Assembly (NCBI RefSeq): GCF_023008545.1
Contig: NZ_CP095397.1
Coordinates: 2,418,001 to 2,482,000, forward strand
Length of the DNA stretch: 64,000 nucleotides
DNA from: Natribaculum luteum
GTDB taxonomy: Archaea; Halobacteriota; Halobacteria; Halobacteriales; Natrialbaceae
Direction: 5' to 3'
The notes beneath the pieces were generated by a model that was given only the letters and a program-made list of their open reading frames with translations, was not told where the DNA came from and did no database searches. The position numbers and the translations under genes are program-made. Shown in pieces: positions 50,181 to 61,205 of this stretch; the stretch's first letter is position 1, and the number at the start of each line of letters is the position of its first letter.

Positions 50181-51671
50181 ATGATTTCCCGGCTCGTACT
50201 CGGGTGCGGGACTATCGGACAACGGATCGTCGAACGACTCGCCGAGTACGACGGTCACCTCCTCGTTATCGCCGACGACCCGGACGTCGTCGAGACGCTT
50301 CGAGACGAGAACGTTCGAGCGCGACGCAGCGATCCGACCGACCCGGACGTGCTCGCCGCTCTCGAGACGCCGGACGCCGTCTTCGTCGCCGACGACCGAA
50401 CCGATCGAAACCGCCGCATTCTCGAGCTCGCGAGCGATCGGTTTCCGGAGGCCGCGTTAGTGGCACACCTCGGCGGGAATCCAGACGGCGAGGACGGGCA
50501 GGTCATCAGGTCGACCGCCGATCGCATCGTCGATCCGAGCCGGGACCTCGCCGAGTGGGTACTCGACCGGACGACGAGTCCGTCGGCGGAGAACGCACTG
50601 GCGTTGCGCCGAAAACTCTCGACGATCGACGGACGACTTGCCGTCGTGATGCACGACAATCCGGACCCGGACGCCATCGCGAGTGCCGTCGCACTCTGTG
50701 ACATCGCGGCGACAGTCGACGTCGACGCGGACGCGTGTTACTTCGGCGAGATCTCACACCAGGAGAACCGAGCGATGGTGAACTTGCTCGACCTCGACCT
50801 GCGAAATCTCGAGCCGGAGGCGTCACTCGAGGAGTACGCCGCGTTCGCACTGGTCGATCACTCGCGGCCGGGTATCAACGACCAGTTGCCCGAGGAGTTG
50901 CACGTCGACGTCGTCATCGACCATCATCCACCGCACGGTCCGGTTCCGGCCGAGTTTTACGACCTGCGCGAGGACGTCGGCGCGACGAGTACGGTCCTCA
51001 CCGAGTACCTAGAGCGGTTCGGTCTCGACCTCGATCGGCGGACAGCCACGGCGTTGCTGTACGGCATTCGAGTCGACACGAACGACTTCACGCGAGAGGT
51101 CTCCTCGAGTGACTTCCGTGCAGCAGCGACCCTGTTGCCCGCCGTCGACGCCAACGTGTTACGACAGGTCGAGGCACCGACGGTCGAAGGAGAGACGTTC
51201 GACACGATCGCCAGGGCGATCAAGAACCGAACCCGGCGCGGGTCGGTCGTCGTCGCGAGCGCCGGACGGCTCTCCAGTCGTGACGCACTTCCGCAGGCGG
51301 CCGATCAGCTCCTCACCATGGAGGACGTGGACACGACGCTCGTCTTTGGCTTCATGGGCGAGATGGTGTTTCTGTCGGCGCGGTCGCGAGCCGGCGAGAT
51401 CGATCTGGGCGCGACCTTGCGGGACGCGTTCGACCCGATCGGAAGCGCGGGTGGACACGCCGACATGGCTGGCGCACAGCTCGAGATCGGCATTCTGGGT
51501 GGGGTAGACGACGAAGAGCAGGTCGACTCGATCAAAAGTGTCGTCGAAGAAGTGATCACGCACCGATTCTTCGAGGCGATCCGAACGCGTCCGGGAACGC
51601 CCGTCGGCGCGTACAGCCAGACGAGCGAGTGGTTGTTCGCCCCCGACGAAGGAGCGAGCGAGAACGCTTGA
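50181..51671 (+). CDS. RCK-type Rossmann domain fused to DHH/DHHA1 phosphoesterase
   Basis: 496 residues. The N-terminal 130 residues are a TrkA-N/RCK-like Rossmann domain with Gly8-Cys-Gly-Thr-Ile-Gly13. A DHH phosphoesterase follows with metal motifs His158-Asp-Asn-Pro-Asp162-x-Asp164, Val-Asp226-His-Ser and Ile-Asp247-His-His249-Pro, and a DHHA1 part with Gly-Ser-Ala-Gly-Gly-His-Ala-Asp-Met-Ala-Gly-Ala. All metal ligands are present, so it should cleave a phosphodiester such as cyclic di-AMP, pApA or nanoRNA; the choice is inference, though an RCK partner would suit cyclic-di-AMP/potassium signalling. Its TGA lies within the terminal sequence of the adjacent IS605-like element. Confidence 0.9.
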   Translation: MISRLVLGCGTIGQRIVERLAEYDGHLLVIADDPDVVETLRDENVRARRSDPTDPDVLAALETPDAVFVADDRTDRNRRILELASDRFPEAALVAHLGGNPDGEDGQVIRSTADRIVDPSRDLAEWVLDRTTSPSAENALALRRKLSTIDGRLAVVMHDNPDPDAIASAVALCDIAATVDVDADACYFGEISHQENRAMVNLLDLDLRNLEPEASLEEYAAFALVDHSRPGINDQLPEELHVDVVIDHHPPHGPVPAEFYDLREDVGATSTVLTEYLERFGLDLDRRTATALLYGIRVDTNDFTREVSSSDFRAAATLLPAVDANVLRQVEAPTVEGETFDTIARAIKNRTRRGSVVVASAGRLSSRDALPQAADQLLTMEDVDTTLVFGFMGEMVFLSARSRAGEIDLGATLRDAFDPIGSAGGHADMAGAQLEIGILGGVDDEEQVDSIKSVVEEVITHRFFEAIRTRPGTPVGAYSQTSEWLFAPDEGASENA

Positions 51672-51680
51672 CGTCCTCCG

Positions 51681-52048
51681 CACGGCGAACGCCGTGGGAT
51701 TCCTCCGTGGGTATCACGGCCCGCATACGCGGGCTCCACCCCGGCTGTGAACGTGCGGGTTCACTGACGCGCCTTCAGCCCTCACACGGAGGGTTGTGGT
51801 GGTCTTGGGTATCTGCTCGGCGTAGCCCTCCCGATGAGGGAGTGGCTCCCAGCGGCGTCCAGCGCACTGGGCAGTGGGCCACGCCATCGGCCTGACCCTC
51901 GATTCCAACCACGAGTGAGGGTCGTCGAGTAGCATGCCAACCACACTGCTGGTTGGGCTGCGAAGGGTGTGTTTGTGTGTAGGAGTGTGAGACCTACTCG
52001 TAGCCATGGTGAGCGTGAGCGGGTTCCCCGCAGCAGCATGCCGCATGC
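51681..52048 (-). ncRNA. Candidate structured RNA inside the IS605-like element
   Basis: Eight local stems of 5-7 bp are visible: 51681-51696, 51719-51734, 51748-51763, 51826-51840, 51865-51876, 51894-51923, 51937-51956 and 52036-52048. Several have perfect 6-7 bp arms with 4-6 nt loops. A minus-strand TATA-like GGTTTAAG (52075-52082) predicts a start near 52051. The RNA would end at the right-end hairpin, where TnpB-type guide RNAs have their guide boundary. Transcription and function are untested. Confidence 0.45.
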
Positions 52049-52074
52049 CTCTGTCGAATAACGTGGAGATTCGT

Positions 52075-52082
52075 CTTAAACC
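52075..52082 (-). promoter_or_regulatory. TATA-like box inside the IS605-like element
   Basis: GGTTTAAG on the minus strand, where an intact element would have its tnpB promoter. The predicted start is near 52051. Confidence 0.45.
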
Positions 52083-52228
52083 TTTCAGATTGCGTGGGTG
52101 ATTCGGGGGAGTCGTGTCGCGTGGTTTGATGCAGTAGTGACGGCTTCATCCCACGAGTAAACTCATGGGCTTTCGCCTGTATATCGTGTAAGGGAGGTTT
52201 TTTCGCCGTCGTCACACTACAGTAGGAC

Positions 52229-53038
52229 ATGGTGTACGCGTCGGACGACAGCAAGCCGCGGGTAAACGAGTACATGACGCGGGACGTGGTGACCGTGTCA
52301 CCCGACGCGACGGTCGGTAACGTCGCAAAACGCATCGCCGAGAGCGACGAGCACAGCGGATTTCCGGTCACGGATCGGCGTCGCGTCGAGGGGTTCGTCA
52401 GCGCACGCGACCTGCTGTTGGCCGACGACGGGGAGCCGATCTTCAAGGTGATGGCGACGGACCTGATCGTGGCTCATCCGGACATGAAAGTCGACGACGC
52501 CGCCCGGGTGATCCTCAGATCCGGCATCCAGAAACTCCCCGTCGTCGACGACGCCGGCAACCTGGTGGGGATCATCTCGAACGCCGACGTCATCCGCAGT
52601 CAGATCGAGCGAGCGACGCCGGAGAAGGTCGTGAAACTGATGCAGACACTCGAGAACATCCACTCGATCGAGCTGCGACAGGAGCGTCGGACGGTCCCGC
52701 TTCGCGAACTCGTCCCGACGCAGGGTCGAGTCTACGCCGACGAACTCGAGGGACGACGATACGAACTCGAACACGGGCTGGCAGAGCCGCTCGTGGTCAT
52801 CGACAACGGCGGGACGTTGCTGTTGGCCGACGGTCACCACCGCGTACTCGCGGCGGATCGACTGGGGATCGACGAGATGGATGCGTACGTGATCGTCATC
52901 GACCAGGAGATCGACCTGGGGATGGCCAGGACCGCCGAGAAAGAGGACCTCGAGAGCCTCGAGGACATCGAAGTCGTCGATTACGCGCGCCATCCGCTCG
53001 TGGAGACGACAGAGCGGCTACAATCGGGCGACGAGTAG
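52229..53038 (+). CDS. CBS-pair and ParB-like (SerK-type) domain protein
   Basis: 269 residues. Two CBS motifs span about 12-62 and 73-128, an adenosyl-ligand sensor. The C-terminal half (about 150-235) is a ParB/sulfiredoxin-like domain with Asp201-Gly-His-His-Arg205. That motif is also present in the archaeal ADP-dependent serine kinase SerK, so a phosphotransfer role is as likely as DNA binding; no helix-turn-helix is present, which argues against a true ParB. The gene starts just downstream of the IS605-like element, so its promoter region abuts inserted DNA. Confidence 0.8.
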   Translation: MVYASDDSKPRVNEYMTRDVVTVSPDATVGNVAKRIAESDEHSGFPVTDRRRVEGFVSARDLLLADDGEPIFKVMATDLIVAHPDMKVDDAARVILRSGIQKLPVVDDAGNLVGIISNADVIRSQIERATPEKVVKLMQTLENIHSIELRQERRTVPLRELVPTQGRVYADELEGRRYELEHGLAEPLVVIDNGGTLLLADGHHRVLAADRLGIDEMDAYVIVIDQEIDLGMARTAEKEDLESLEDIEVVDYARHPLVETTERLQSGDE

Positions 53039-53065
53039 CCGGCGGTGGGTGTCAGCTCGGAAACT

Positions 53066-53071
53066 CTTAAT
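53066..53071 (+). promoter_or_regulatory. TATA box of the ABC transporter operon
   Basis: CTTAAT centred about 31 bp before the ATG at 53099, giving a leader of zero to a few nucleotides. Confidence 0.5.
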
Positions 53072-53098
53072 GCCGCCCCGCGCCTGAACCCGGCAACG

Positions 53099-54133
53099 AT
53101 GGTCGAGGTACCGGGCGGAATCGATCGGCAGCCCTCGAGCAGTCGCGTCGCGAACGACCGGCGTTCGACGAGCAACGAGTCGAGGGAACCGGTCCTCGCA
53201 GTCGAGAACCTGACGAAAACCTACGGGAGCAACGCGAGCGCAGTACGGGCGCTCGACGGGATCGACTTCGAGGTCGAACGCGGGGCCGCGGTCGGTCTCC
53301 TCGGACCCAACGGAGCGGGGAAGACGACGGCGATCAAGACGCTTCTCGGGCTGGTCGTTCCCGACGAGGGGACCGCCGTGATCGACGGCGTCGACGTCGG
53401 TTCGAACCCCCGTGTGGCGTACCGTTCGGTGAGCGCGATGCTCGAGGGTGCGCGCAACGTGTACTGGCGGCTCACGGTTCGCGAAAACCTCCGGTTTTTC
53501 GCGCGGCTGGGCGGGCGACCGGCGGACGAAGCGCGAATCGACGAGTTGATCGGTGAGGTCGGGTTGGCCGACAGAGCCGACGTGACGGTCAACGAACTCT
53601 CCCGCGGGATGAAACAGCGGACGTCGCTCGCGTGTACGCTCGTCCGCGAGACGCCCGTCGCCTTCCTCGACGAACCGACACTCGGACTCGACGTCGAGAG
53701 TTCACGGGAGTTGCGGACGACTCTTCGACGGATGGTCGAGGCGGAGTCCCGAACGATTCTGCTCTCGAGTCACGACATGGACGTCGTCGAGGAGGTCTGC
53801 GACCGCGTCGTCGTCCTGAACGAGGGATCGATCGTCGCGGACGACACCGTCGAGAACCTCGTCGACGTCTTTCGGACGCAGACCTACCGCGTCACCGTCG
53901 ACGGAACGCTGTCCGGCGCGTACCGACGCACGCTCGAGGAACGCTTCGGCGCCGAAAACTGGGCGCAGACGGGTACTCGCCAGCGCTTCGACGCGACGAG
54001 AGCCGAGGGAGAGCGGTTCTACGAGATGATGGACGTCGTTCGGGCATCGTCGTGTCCGCTGGTGAGCGTCGACGCCCTCGAGCCGAACCTCGAGGACGTC
54101 TTCGTTCGGCTCACGAGCGAGGACGAGCGATGA
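53099..54133 (+). CDS. ABC transporter ATP-binding protein (drug/lipid exporter type)
   Basis: 344 residues. Walker A is Gly69-Pro-Asn-Gly-Ala-Gly-Lys75-Thr-Thr; the signature is Leu-Ser-Arg-Gly-Met-Lys-Gln-Arg; Walker B is Val-Ala-Phe-Leu-Asp-Glu-Pro-Thr-Leu-Gly-Leu-Asp; the switch His is in Leu-Ser-Ser-His-Asp-Met. The DrrA/CcmA-like subgroup works with ABC-2 permeases. A 30-residue polar N-terminal extension precedes the domain. The C-terminal 90 residues (after about 255) form the accessory domain common in this group. It overlaps the permease gene by 4 bp. Confidence 0.94.
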   Translation: MVEVPGGIDRQPSSSRVANDRRSTSNESREPVLAVENLTKTYGSNASAVRALDGIDFEVERGAAVGLLGPNGAGKTTAIKTLLGLVVPDEGTAVIDGVDVGSNPRVAYRSVSAMLEGARNVYWRLTVRENLRFFARLGGRPADEARIDELIGEVGLADRADVTVNELSRGMKQRTSLACTLVRETPVAFLDEPTLGLDVESSRELRTTLRRMVEAESRTILLSSHDMDVVEEVCDRVVVLNEGSIVADDTVENLVDVFRTQTYRVTVDGTLSGAYRRTLEERFGAENWAQTGTRQRFDATRAEGERFYEMMDVVRASSCPLVSVDALEPNLEDVFVRLTSEDER

Positions 54134-54906
54134 GTCAACTCGGATTACTCGTCCGTGCGGTCGTGGAGAAACAGCTCATCCTGCTCCGCCGCTACTGGAT
54201 CAACACGATCACGCTGCTCGTTACGATGTACGTCTTCTTCGCGATGATCTTCTACGGCGGACAGGCGGTCGCCGGTCCCGCGATCGAGGAGTCTCTCGAC
54301 GGTATCGTCGTCGGCTTCTTCCTGTTTACGGCGACGACCTCGGCCTACTTCGGCGTCGCCGGAAACGTCATGCGCGAGGCACAGTGGGGGACCCTCGAGC
54401 AGTTGTTCATGTCGCCGTTCGGGATCGGCCGCGTGATGGCCGTCAAGTCGGTGTACAACGTCGCGTTCAGCGTGATCGTCGGACTGGCGCTGCTGGGCTG
54501 TATGCTGGTCACGACAGGCCGGACGCTGCGTCTCGACGTCCTCACCGTGGTTCCGCTCTCCGTGCTCGCGATCCTTCCCGTGGTCGGAATCGGCTTCGTT
54601 TTCGCGGGGCTGTCACTTCTGTACAAGCGCATCGAGAACGTCACGCAACTGGTGCAGTTCGCGTTCGTCGCGCTGATCGCGGTGTCGCCGACGGACGGCC
54701 GCGAGTATCTCCTCGCGTTACCGCTGAGCCAGGGCAGCGACATGCTTCGGGAGGCGATGACCGACGGCACTCGACTTTGGGAGTTCCCGCTCGCGGACGT
54801 TACGATTCTCGTCGTCGTCGGCCTCGCGTACCTGTCGGTCGGCTACGCCGCCTTTCACTGGCTCGTATACCGCGCGCGTAAACTCGGCGTCCTCGGTCAC
54901 TACTGA
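54130..54906 (+). CDS. ABC-2 type transporter permease
   Basis: 258 residues with six TM helices: about 22-42, 55-75, 102-124, 135-160, 168-186 and 225-248. The ABC-2 motif region around Asn-Val-Met-Arg-Glu-Ala-Gln-Trp-Gly-Thr-Leu-Glu-Gln-Leu-Phe-Met-Ser-Pro is clear. It forms an exporter with the ATPase encoded just upstream (4 bp overlap). The cargo is unknown; no biosynthetic genes are adjacent. Confidence 0.92.
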   Translation: MSQLGLLVRAVVEKQLILLRRYWINTITLLVTMYVFFAMIFYGGQAVAGPAIEESLDGIVVGFFLFTATTSAYFGVAGNVMREAQWGTLEQLFMSPFGIGRVMAVKSVYNVAFSVIVGLALLGCMLVTTGRTLRLDVLTVVPLSVLAILPVVGIGFVFAGLSLLYKRIENVTQLVQFAFVALIAVSPTDGREYLLALPLSQGSDMLREAMTDGTRLWEFPLADVTILVVVGLAYLSVGYAAFHWLVYRARKLGVLGHY

Positions 54907-55005
54907 TACTGTCCAGCAGTATGCGTCCCGCGTTCCGATCTGCACCCAGGTCACTGGCATCCGATGCACCGCCGTCGACTCGAGCGGCGGGTTCGACACT
55001 CGTCG

Positions 55006-55296
55006 TCACACTCGGTCGTTTCCGGCCCGGTTTTCGAGTTCGTCACCCAGTTGTCGGGCTCTAACGATCACGTACAGCAACACCACGCCGGTTCCGACGG
55101 CGACGACGAACTGCCCGGCGACGGCGAACAGTAACGAAATGCCACTCCCGGAGAAGATCGACGCCAGCAGGAAAGACAGGGCAGCGATCGCACCGAAGAC
55201 CAATACGAGTTTGGCGATCGGGACTGCTTCCTCGAGAATCCAGTCGGTGTCGACGTCTCCGGTTTTCGGGTCGAAAAACAGGCGATTGGGCGGCAT
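55006..55296 (-). CDS. Small two-TM membrane protein
   Basis: 96 residues from the ATG giving Met-Pro-Pro-Asn-Arg-Leu-Phe-Phe-Asp-Pro. Two hydrophobic helices at about 27-50 and 53-76 are followed by a charged tail. No family motif is recognised with confidence. It is divergent from the SDR gene. Confidence 0.6.
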   Translation of the reverse strand: MPPNRLFFDPKTGDVDTDWILEEAVPIAKLVLVFGAIAALSFLLASIFSGSGISLLFAVAGQFVVAVGTGVVLLYVIVRARQLGDELENRAGNDRV

Positions 55297-55310
55297 TAAT
55301 CGGATATTAC

Positions 55311-55345
55311 GATCAGAGATTGTTGAATCTTTGGAGTGTCTGATC
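55311..55345. promoter_or_regulatory. Inverted repeat between divergent genes
   Basis: GATCAGA and TCTGATC, perfect 7 bp arms 21 bp apart, upstream of the divergent membrane-protein and SDR genes. Spacing of two helical turns would suit a dimeric regulator, but chance occurrence is possible. Confidence 0.3.
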
Positions 55346-55418
55346 GACCGACTCGAACCGATCGGTGACGGCGATCGACGCGCGGTAGGGAACGTCACGT
55401 CGAGCGACGGGTGGAGAG

Positions 55419-55425
55419 GGTTATG
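55419..55425 (+). promoter_or_regulatory. TATA box of the SDR gene
   Basis: GGTTATG is centred 27 bp before the ATG at 55450. This favours that start over in-frame ATGs at 55411 and 55423. Confidence 0.55.
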
Positions 55426-55449
55426 TCGTCACGCGAGGTAGGCCGCTCT

Positions 55450-56190
55450 ATGGCTTCGACACCTGAGCGCGTGCTCATCGCGGGAGCGAGCGGGGACACG
55501 GGACAGGAGGTTCTCTCCGTGCTCCGGCCGACGGAACTGACTATCCGGGCGACGACGCGATCGCACGCCACCGTCGACACGCTCGAGAGACTCGGCGCGG
55601 ACGAGGTCGCCGTCGTCGACTTTTTCGAGTCGGCCGACGCCGTCCGAGCCGTCGAGGATTGCGACATCGTCCTGTGTACGCTCGGATCGCCGCCCGGCAT
55701 CCGTCACACGCTCGGCGGGAAGCTGGTCGACCGGACCGGCGTGATCAATCTCGTGACCGCAGCAGTGAGCGCTGACGTCTCGCACTTCGTCCTCGAGAGC
55801 GCGATCGGTGTCGGCAGTTCCACAGCGGGGATGCCCATTCCCGGGCGACTCCTCCTGTGGGGTTCGCTCCGAGCCAAACGGGACGCAGAGACGTCGCTCC
55901 GACGATCGGGACTCGGCTACACGGTGATTCGTCCCGGCAGGCTCACGAACGATCCGCCGAGCGGGGAGGTGCTCGTCGGTGAAGGTGGCGACACCGTCTC
56001 GGGATCGATCTCCCGTGCGGACGTCGCACGCGTGATGGCTGTGGCTCCGTTCACCCCGGAGGCGCGCAATCGGACGTTCGAGGTCGTCAGCCGCGACGGA
56101 CTCCGCGGATCGCCGAAGAACCTCGTCGCCATCGACTGGGAGTACGAACGGCTCGGAATCGAGGTCGAACACGGGCGAGTGCAGTCGTGA
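55450..56190 (+). CDS. Atypical SDR, NAD(P)-binding protein
   Basis: 246 residues. The Rossmann motif Gly12-Ala-Ser-Gly15-Asp-Thr-Gly18 is followed by Thr-Arg-Ser at the end of the second strand, which suits NADP. The sequence has no Tyr-x3-Lys catalytic pair and resembles the atypical SDR-a5/NmrA-like group that includes redox sensors and isomerases. Arg-Pro-Gly-Arg-Leu-Thr-Asn near residue 160 is typical of it. The start is chosen from the TATA spacing. It overlaps the GerW-like gene by 4 bp. Confidence 0.85.
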   Translation: MASTPERVLIAGASGDTGQEVLSVLRPTELTIRATTRSHATVDTLERLGADEVAVVDFFESADAVRAVEDCDIVLCTLGSPPGIRHTLGGKLVDRTGVINLVTAAVSADVSHFVLESAIGVGSSTAGMPIPGRLLLWGSLRAKRDAETSLRRSGLGYTVIRPGRLTNDPPSGEVLVGEGGDTVSGSISRADVARVMAVAPFTPEARNRTFEVVSRDGLRGSPKNLVAIDWEYERLGIEVEHGRVQS

Positions 56191-56540
56191 CGCTGCGATC
56201 GCTCGAGACCGTCGCCGAACGGTTCTCCGGGAGCGTGGCCGTCCGCACTGCGTTCGGCGAACCGATCGACGTCGGCGACCGGACGATCGTCCCGGTGGCT
56301 CGAACGGCCTGTGGGTTCGGCGGCGGGTTCGACGGGGGAAGACCAGAATCGGACGAGGAGTCGGCGATTCCGTCGAATCGCGACGCTGGCGGCTACGGCG
56401 GTGGGTTCGTCGTCCGACCGCTGGGCGTGATCGAGATTACGGACGACGGGACGCGATTCGTCCGCGTCGAAGATCGACGTCGCCTGTTCGCTACGCTGCT
56501 CGTGGGGTATCTCGTCGGCTGGGTGATCGGTCGTCGATGA
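56187..56540 (+). CDS. GerW/YtfJ-family protein
   Basis: 117 residues from GTG overlapping the SDR gene. The pattern Ala-Phe-Gly-Glu-Pro-Ile-Asp-Val-Gly-Asp-Arg-Thr-Ile-Val-Pro-Val-Ala-Arg followed by Gly-Phe-Gly-Gly-Gly-Phe and Gly-Gly-Tyr-Gly-Gly-Gly-Phe-Val-Val-Arg-Pro-Leu-Gly-Val-Ile is the GerW (YtfJ) signature, known from Bacillus spore germination but also present in non-spore-formers. A short C-terminal hydrophobic segment (about 100-115) may be a membrane anchor. Its archaeal role is unknown. Confidence 0.8.
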   Translation: MTLRSLETVAERFSGSVAVRTAFGEPIDVGDRTIVPVARTACGFGGGFDGGRPESDEESAIPSNRDAGGYGGGFVVRPLGVIEITDDGTRFVRVEDRRRLFATLLVGYLVGWVIGRR

Positions 56541-56630
56541 GAAGAAAACCGGCTACGAGAGAGACGTAGCCGGCCGCTCGAGGGGGCCTCGCATTCGTCA
56601 TCCGTCGCGGCACCCGTATTTCCCGGAATC

Positions 56631-56637
56631 CTTAATG
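56631..56637 (+). promoter_or_regulatory. TATA box of the mutase gene
   Basis: CTTAATG is centred 27 bp before the ATG at 56661; leaderless. Confidence 0.7.
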
Positions 56638-56660
56638 GACTATCCGCCAAATAACAGATT

Positions 56661-58361
<1,701 letters not shown>

Positions 58362-58529
58362 GCCCACCTCGTTCCCGAATCTCTGATTTTCTCCCGTCTC
58401 GAGGTGTCGCCGCCGCGTAGACGCGCGTGTTACCTCGTCGCAATCACCGTACTGAAAGTGAAAATCGCAAGACTCCGCCGACTGCTATGGGAACACTTAT
58501 CCCGTTTATGATCGATGTTTTCGGTGACC

Positions 58530-60515
<1,986 letters not shown>

Positions 60516-60527
60516 TCGTCGCCGTCG

Positions 60528-60782
60528 TCACGCGCGCTCGTCGAACCGCGCGGCCACCGCGACGACGACGAGGGCGACCCCGAGTCCCGCGCCGACGCTC
60601 ACCGCGCCGTACAGCGCGAACGAGAACGGGGTGATCGGGAACGAACGCGAGAACAGGGTCGTCTCCTCGAGGCCAGTTCGCGCTGGAACGGCGTAGCCGA
60701 GGATCGCACCCAGGAGGCCAGTGACGGCGACGAGGCCGACGAAGAACCCGAGGACGACGGCTCGGCCGGACCGATCGATCAC
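60528..60782 (-). CDS. Cox-cluster small membrane protein (DUF7520-like)
   Basis: 84 residues from GTG; an ATG 18 codons upstream is possible but adds non-hydrophobic residues and removes room for a promoter. Two TM helices at about 9-28 and 52-76 with Tyr-Ala-Val-Pro-Ala-Arg-Thr-Gly between them match a family found in haloarchaeal cytochrome-oxidase clusters. It is convergent to acs (12 bp gap). No oxidase gene is present. Confidence 0.65.
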   Translation of the reverse strand: MIDRSGRAVVLGFFVGLVAVTGLLGAILGYAVPARTGLEETTLFSRSFPITPFSFALYGAVSVGAGLGVALVVVAVAARFDERA

Positions 60783-60841
60783 GCACGCCGGTTCGGTCGA
60801 TCGAGAGTAGACTTTTGCGCTTGCACGGTGTGGCACCCACC

Positions 60842-60928
60842 ATGAGCGAAAAGGAGTGGCTCCTGGTCGTTCTCGTCGGGATCGCCGTCCTGATGGCGGT
60901 GACCGGCTTCGTTCTCGTGATCAACTGA
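60842..60928 (+). CDS. 28-residue single-TM microprotein, possibly CbaD-like
   Basis: ATG to TGA, 28 codons: Met-Ser-Glu-Lys-Glu-Trp, then an uninterrupted hydrophobic helix (residues 7-27), ending Val-Ile-Asn. The size and topology resemble subunit IIa (CbaD) of ba3-type cytochrome oxidase, a roughly 34-residue single helix. It lies in the gap between the two cox-cluster proteins on the opposite strand. Its stop is 9 bp from that of the next gene. Assignment to CbaD rests on context and topology, not sequence identity. Confidence 0.5.
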   Translation: MSEKEWLLVVLVGIAVLMAVTGFVLVIN

Positions 60929-60937
60929 ACCGCTCGT

Positions 60938-61153
60938 CTATCCTTCGATCGCCCTCGCCACGTAGTAGGTAGTGATCGCGAGCGCGACGACCATCGACCC
61001 GAGGATAGCAAACTGCAACAGCGACTGCAACGGGTCGATCCCCCACGGATTGAACACCGCGAACACGGCGACGAAAAACAGGATGATCGACAGCGGAAAG
61101 AGGTTGACGGCGACGTCGAGGGCCGTCTCGGTGTCGACGAACTCCAGGTCCAT
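60938..61153 (-). CDS. Cox-cluster small membrane protein (DUF6684-like)
   Basis: 71 residues with two TM helices (about 15-35 and 44-66). Phe-Asn-Pro-Trp-Gly-Ile-Asp-Pro-Leu between the helices is the recognisable motif. The family usually sits beside haloarchaeal terminal-oxidase genes; here none is present. Function unknown. Confidence 0.72.
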   Translation of the reverse strand: MDLEFVDTETALDVAVNLFPLSIILFFVAVFAVFNPWGIDPLQSLLQFAILGSMVVALAITTYYVARAIEG

Positions 61154-61205
61154 AGCGATCCTACCACGGGAGCGCTAAAGGCCGTTGGGAGGCGTCGGAG
61201 TTCTG

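Larger units (their letters stand above)
51668..52190 (-). mobile_element. Non-autonomous IS200/IS605-family (TnpB/IS1341-type) element
   Basis: Read on the minus strand the segment has, at its left end, a terminal palindrome (52150-52169, nine-base arms with one mismatch) set in GCGAAAGCCC...GGGATGAAG sequence, and at its right end a perfect 6 bp hairpin (51681-51696) followed by GGAGGACGTCAA. Both are typical of haloarchaeal IS1341-type elements. Between them there is no TnpA or TnpB, only a TATA-like box at 52075-52082 and a series of hairpins. It is therefore a MITE-like derivative or a solitary TnpB-guide-RNA-like locus. The left boundary is uncertain by about 15 bp. Motif recognition is from memory of the family, not alignment. 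Confidence 0.7.
51672..52228. other. 557 bp gap occupied by the IS605-like element
   Basis: No conventional gene. A 110-codon minus-strand frame (51714-52046) starts about 5 nt after the predicted transcription start but is rich in His, Thr, Arg and Pro and low in acidic residues, unlike haloarchaeal proteins; it could hold a remnant of a tnpB 3' end. The last 38 bp hold the promoter region of the CBS gene. Confidence 0.6.

Noticed and set aside
51714-52046. 110-codon minus-strand frame as a transposase gene
   Set aside because: No TnpB Asp/Glu catalytic motifs or Cys-x2-Cys zinc ribbon; the composition is rich in His, Thr, Arg and Pro. At most a remnant.
51681-52048. RNase P RNA or SRP RNA
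   Set aside because: The conserved RNase P and SRP core sequences are not present on either strand, and the segment is bounded by IS605-type ends.
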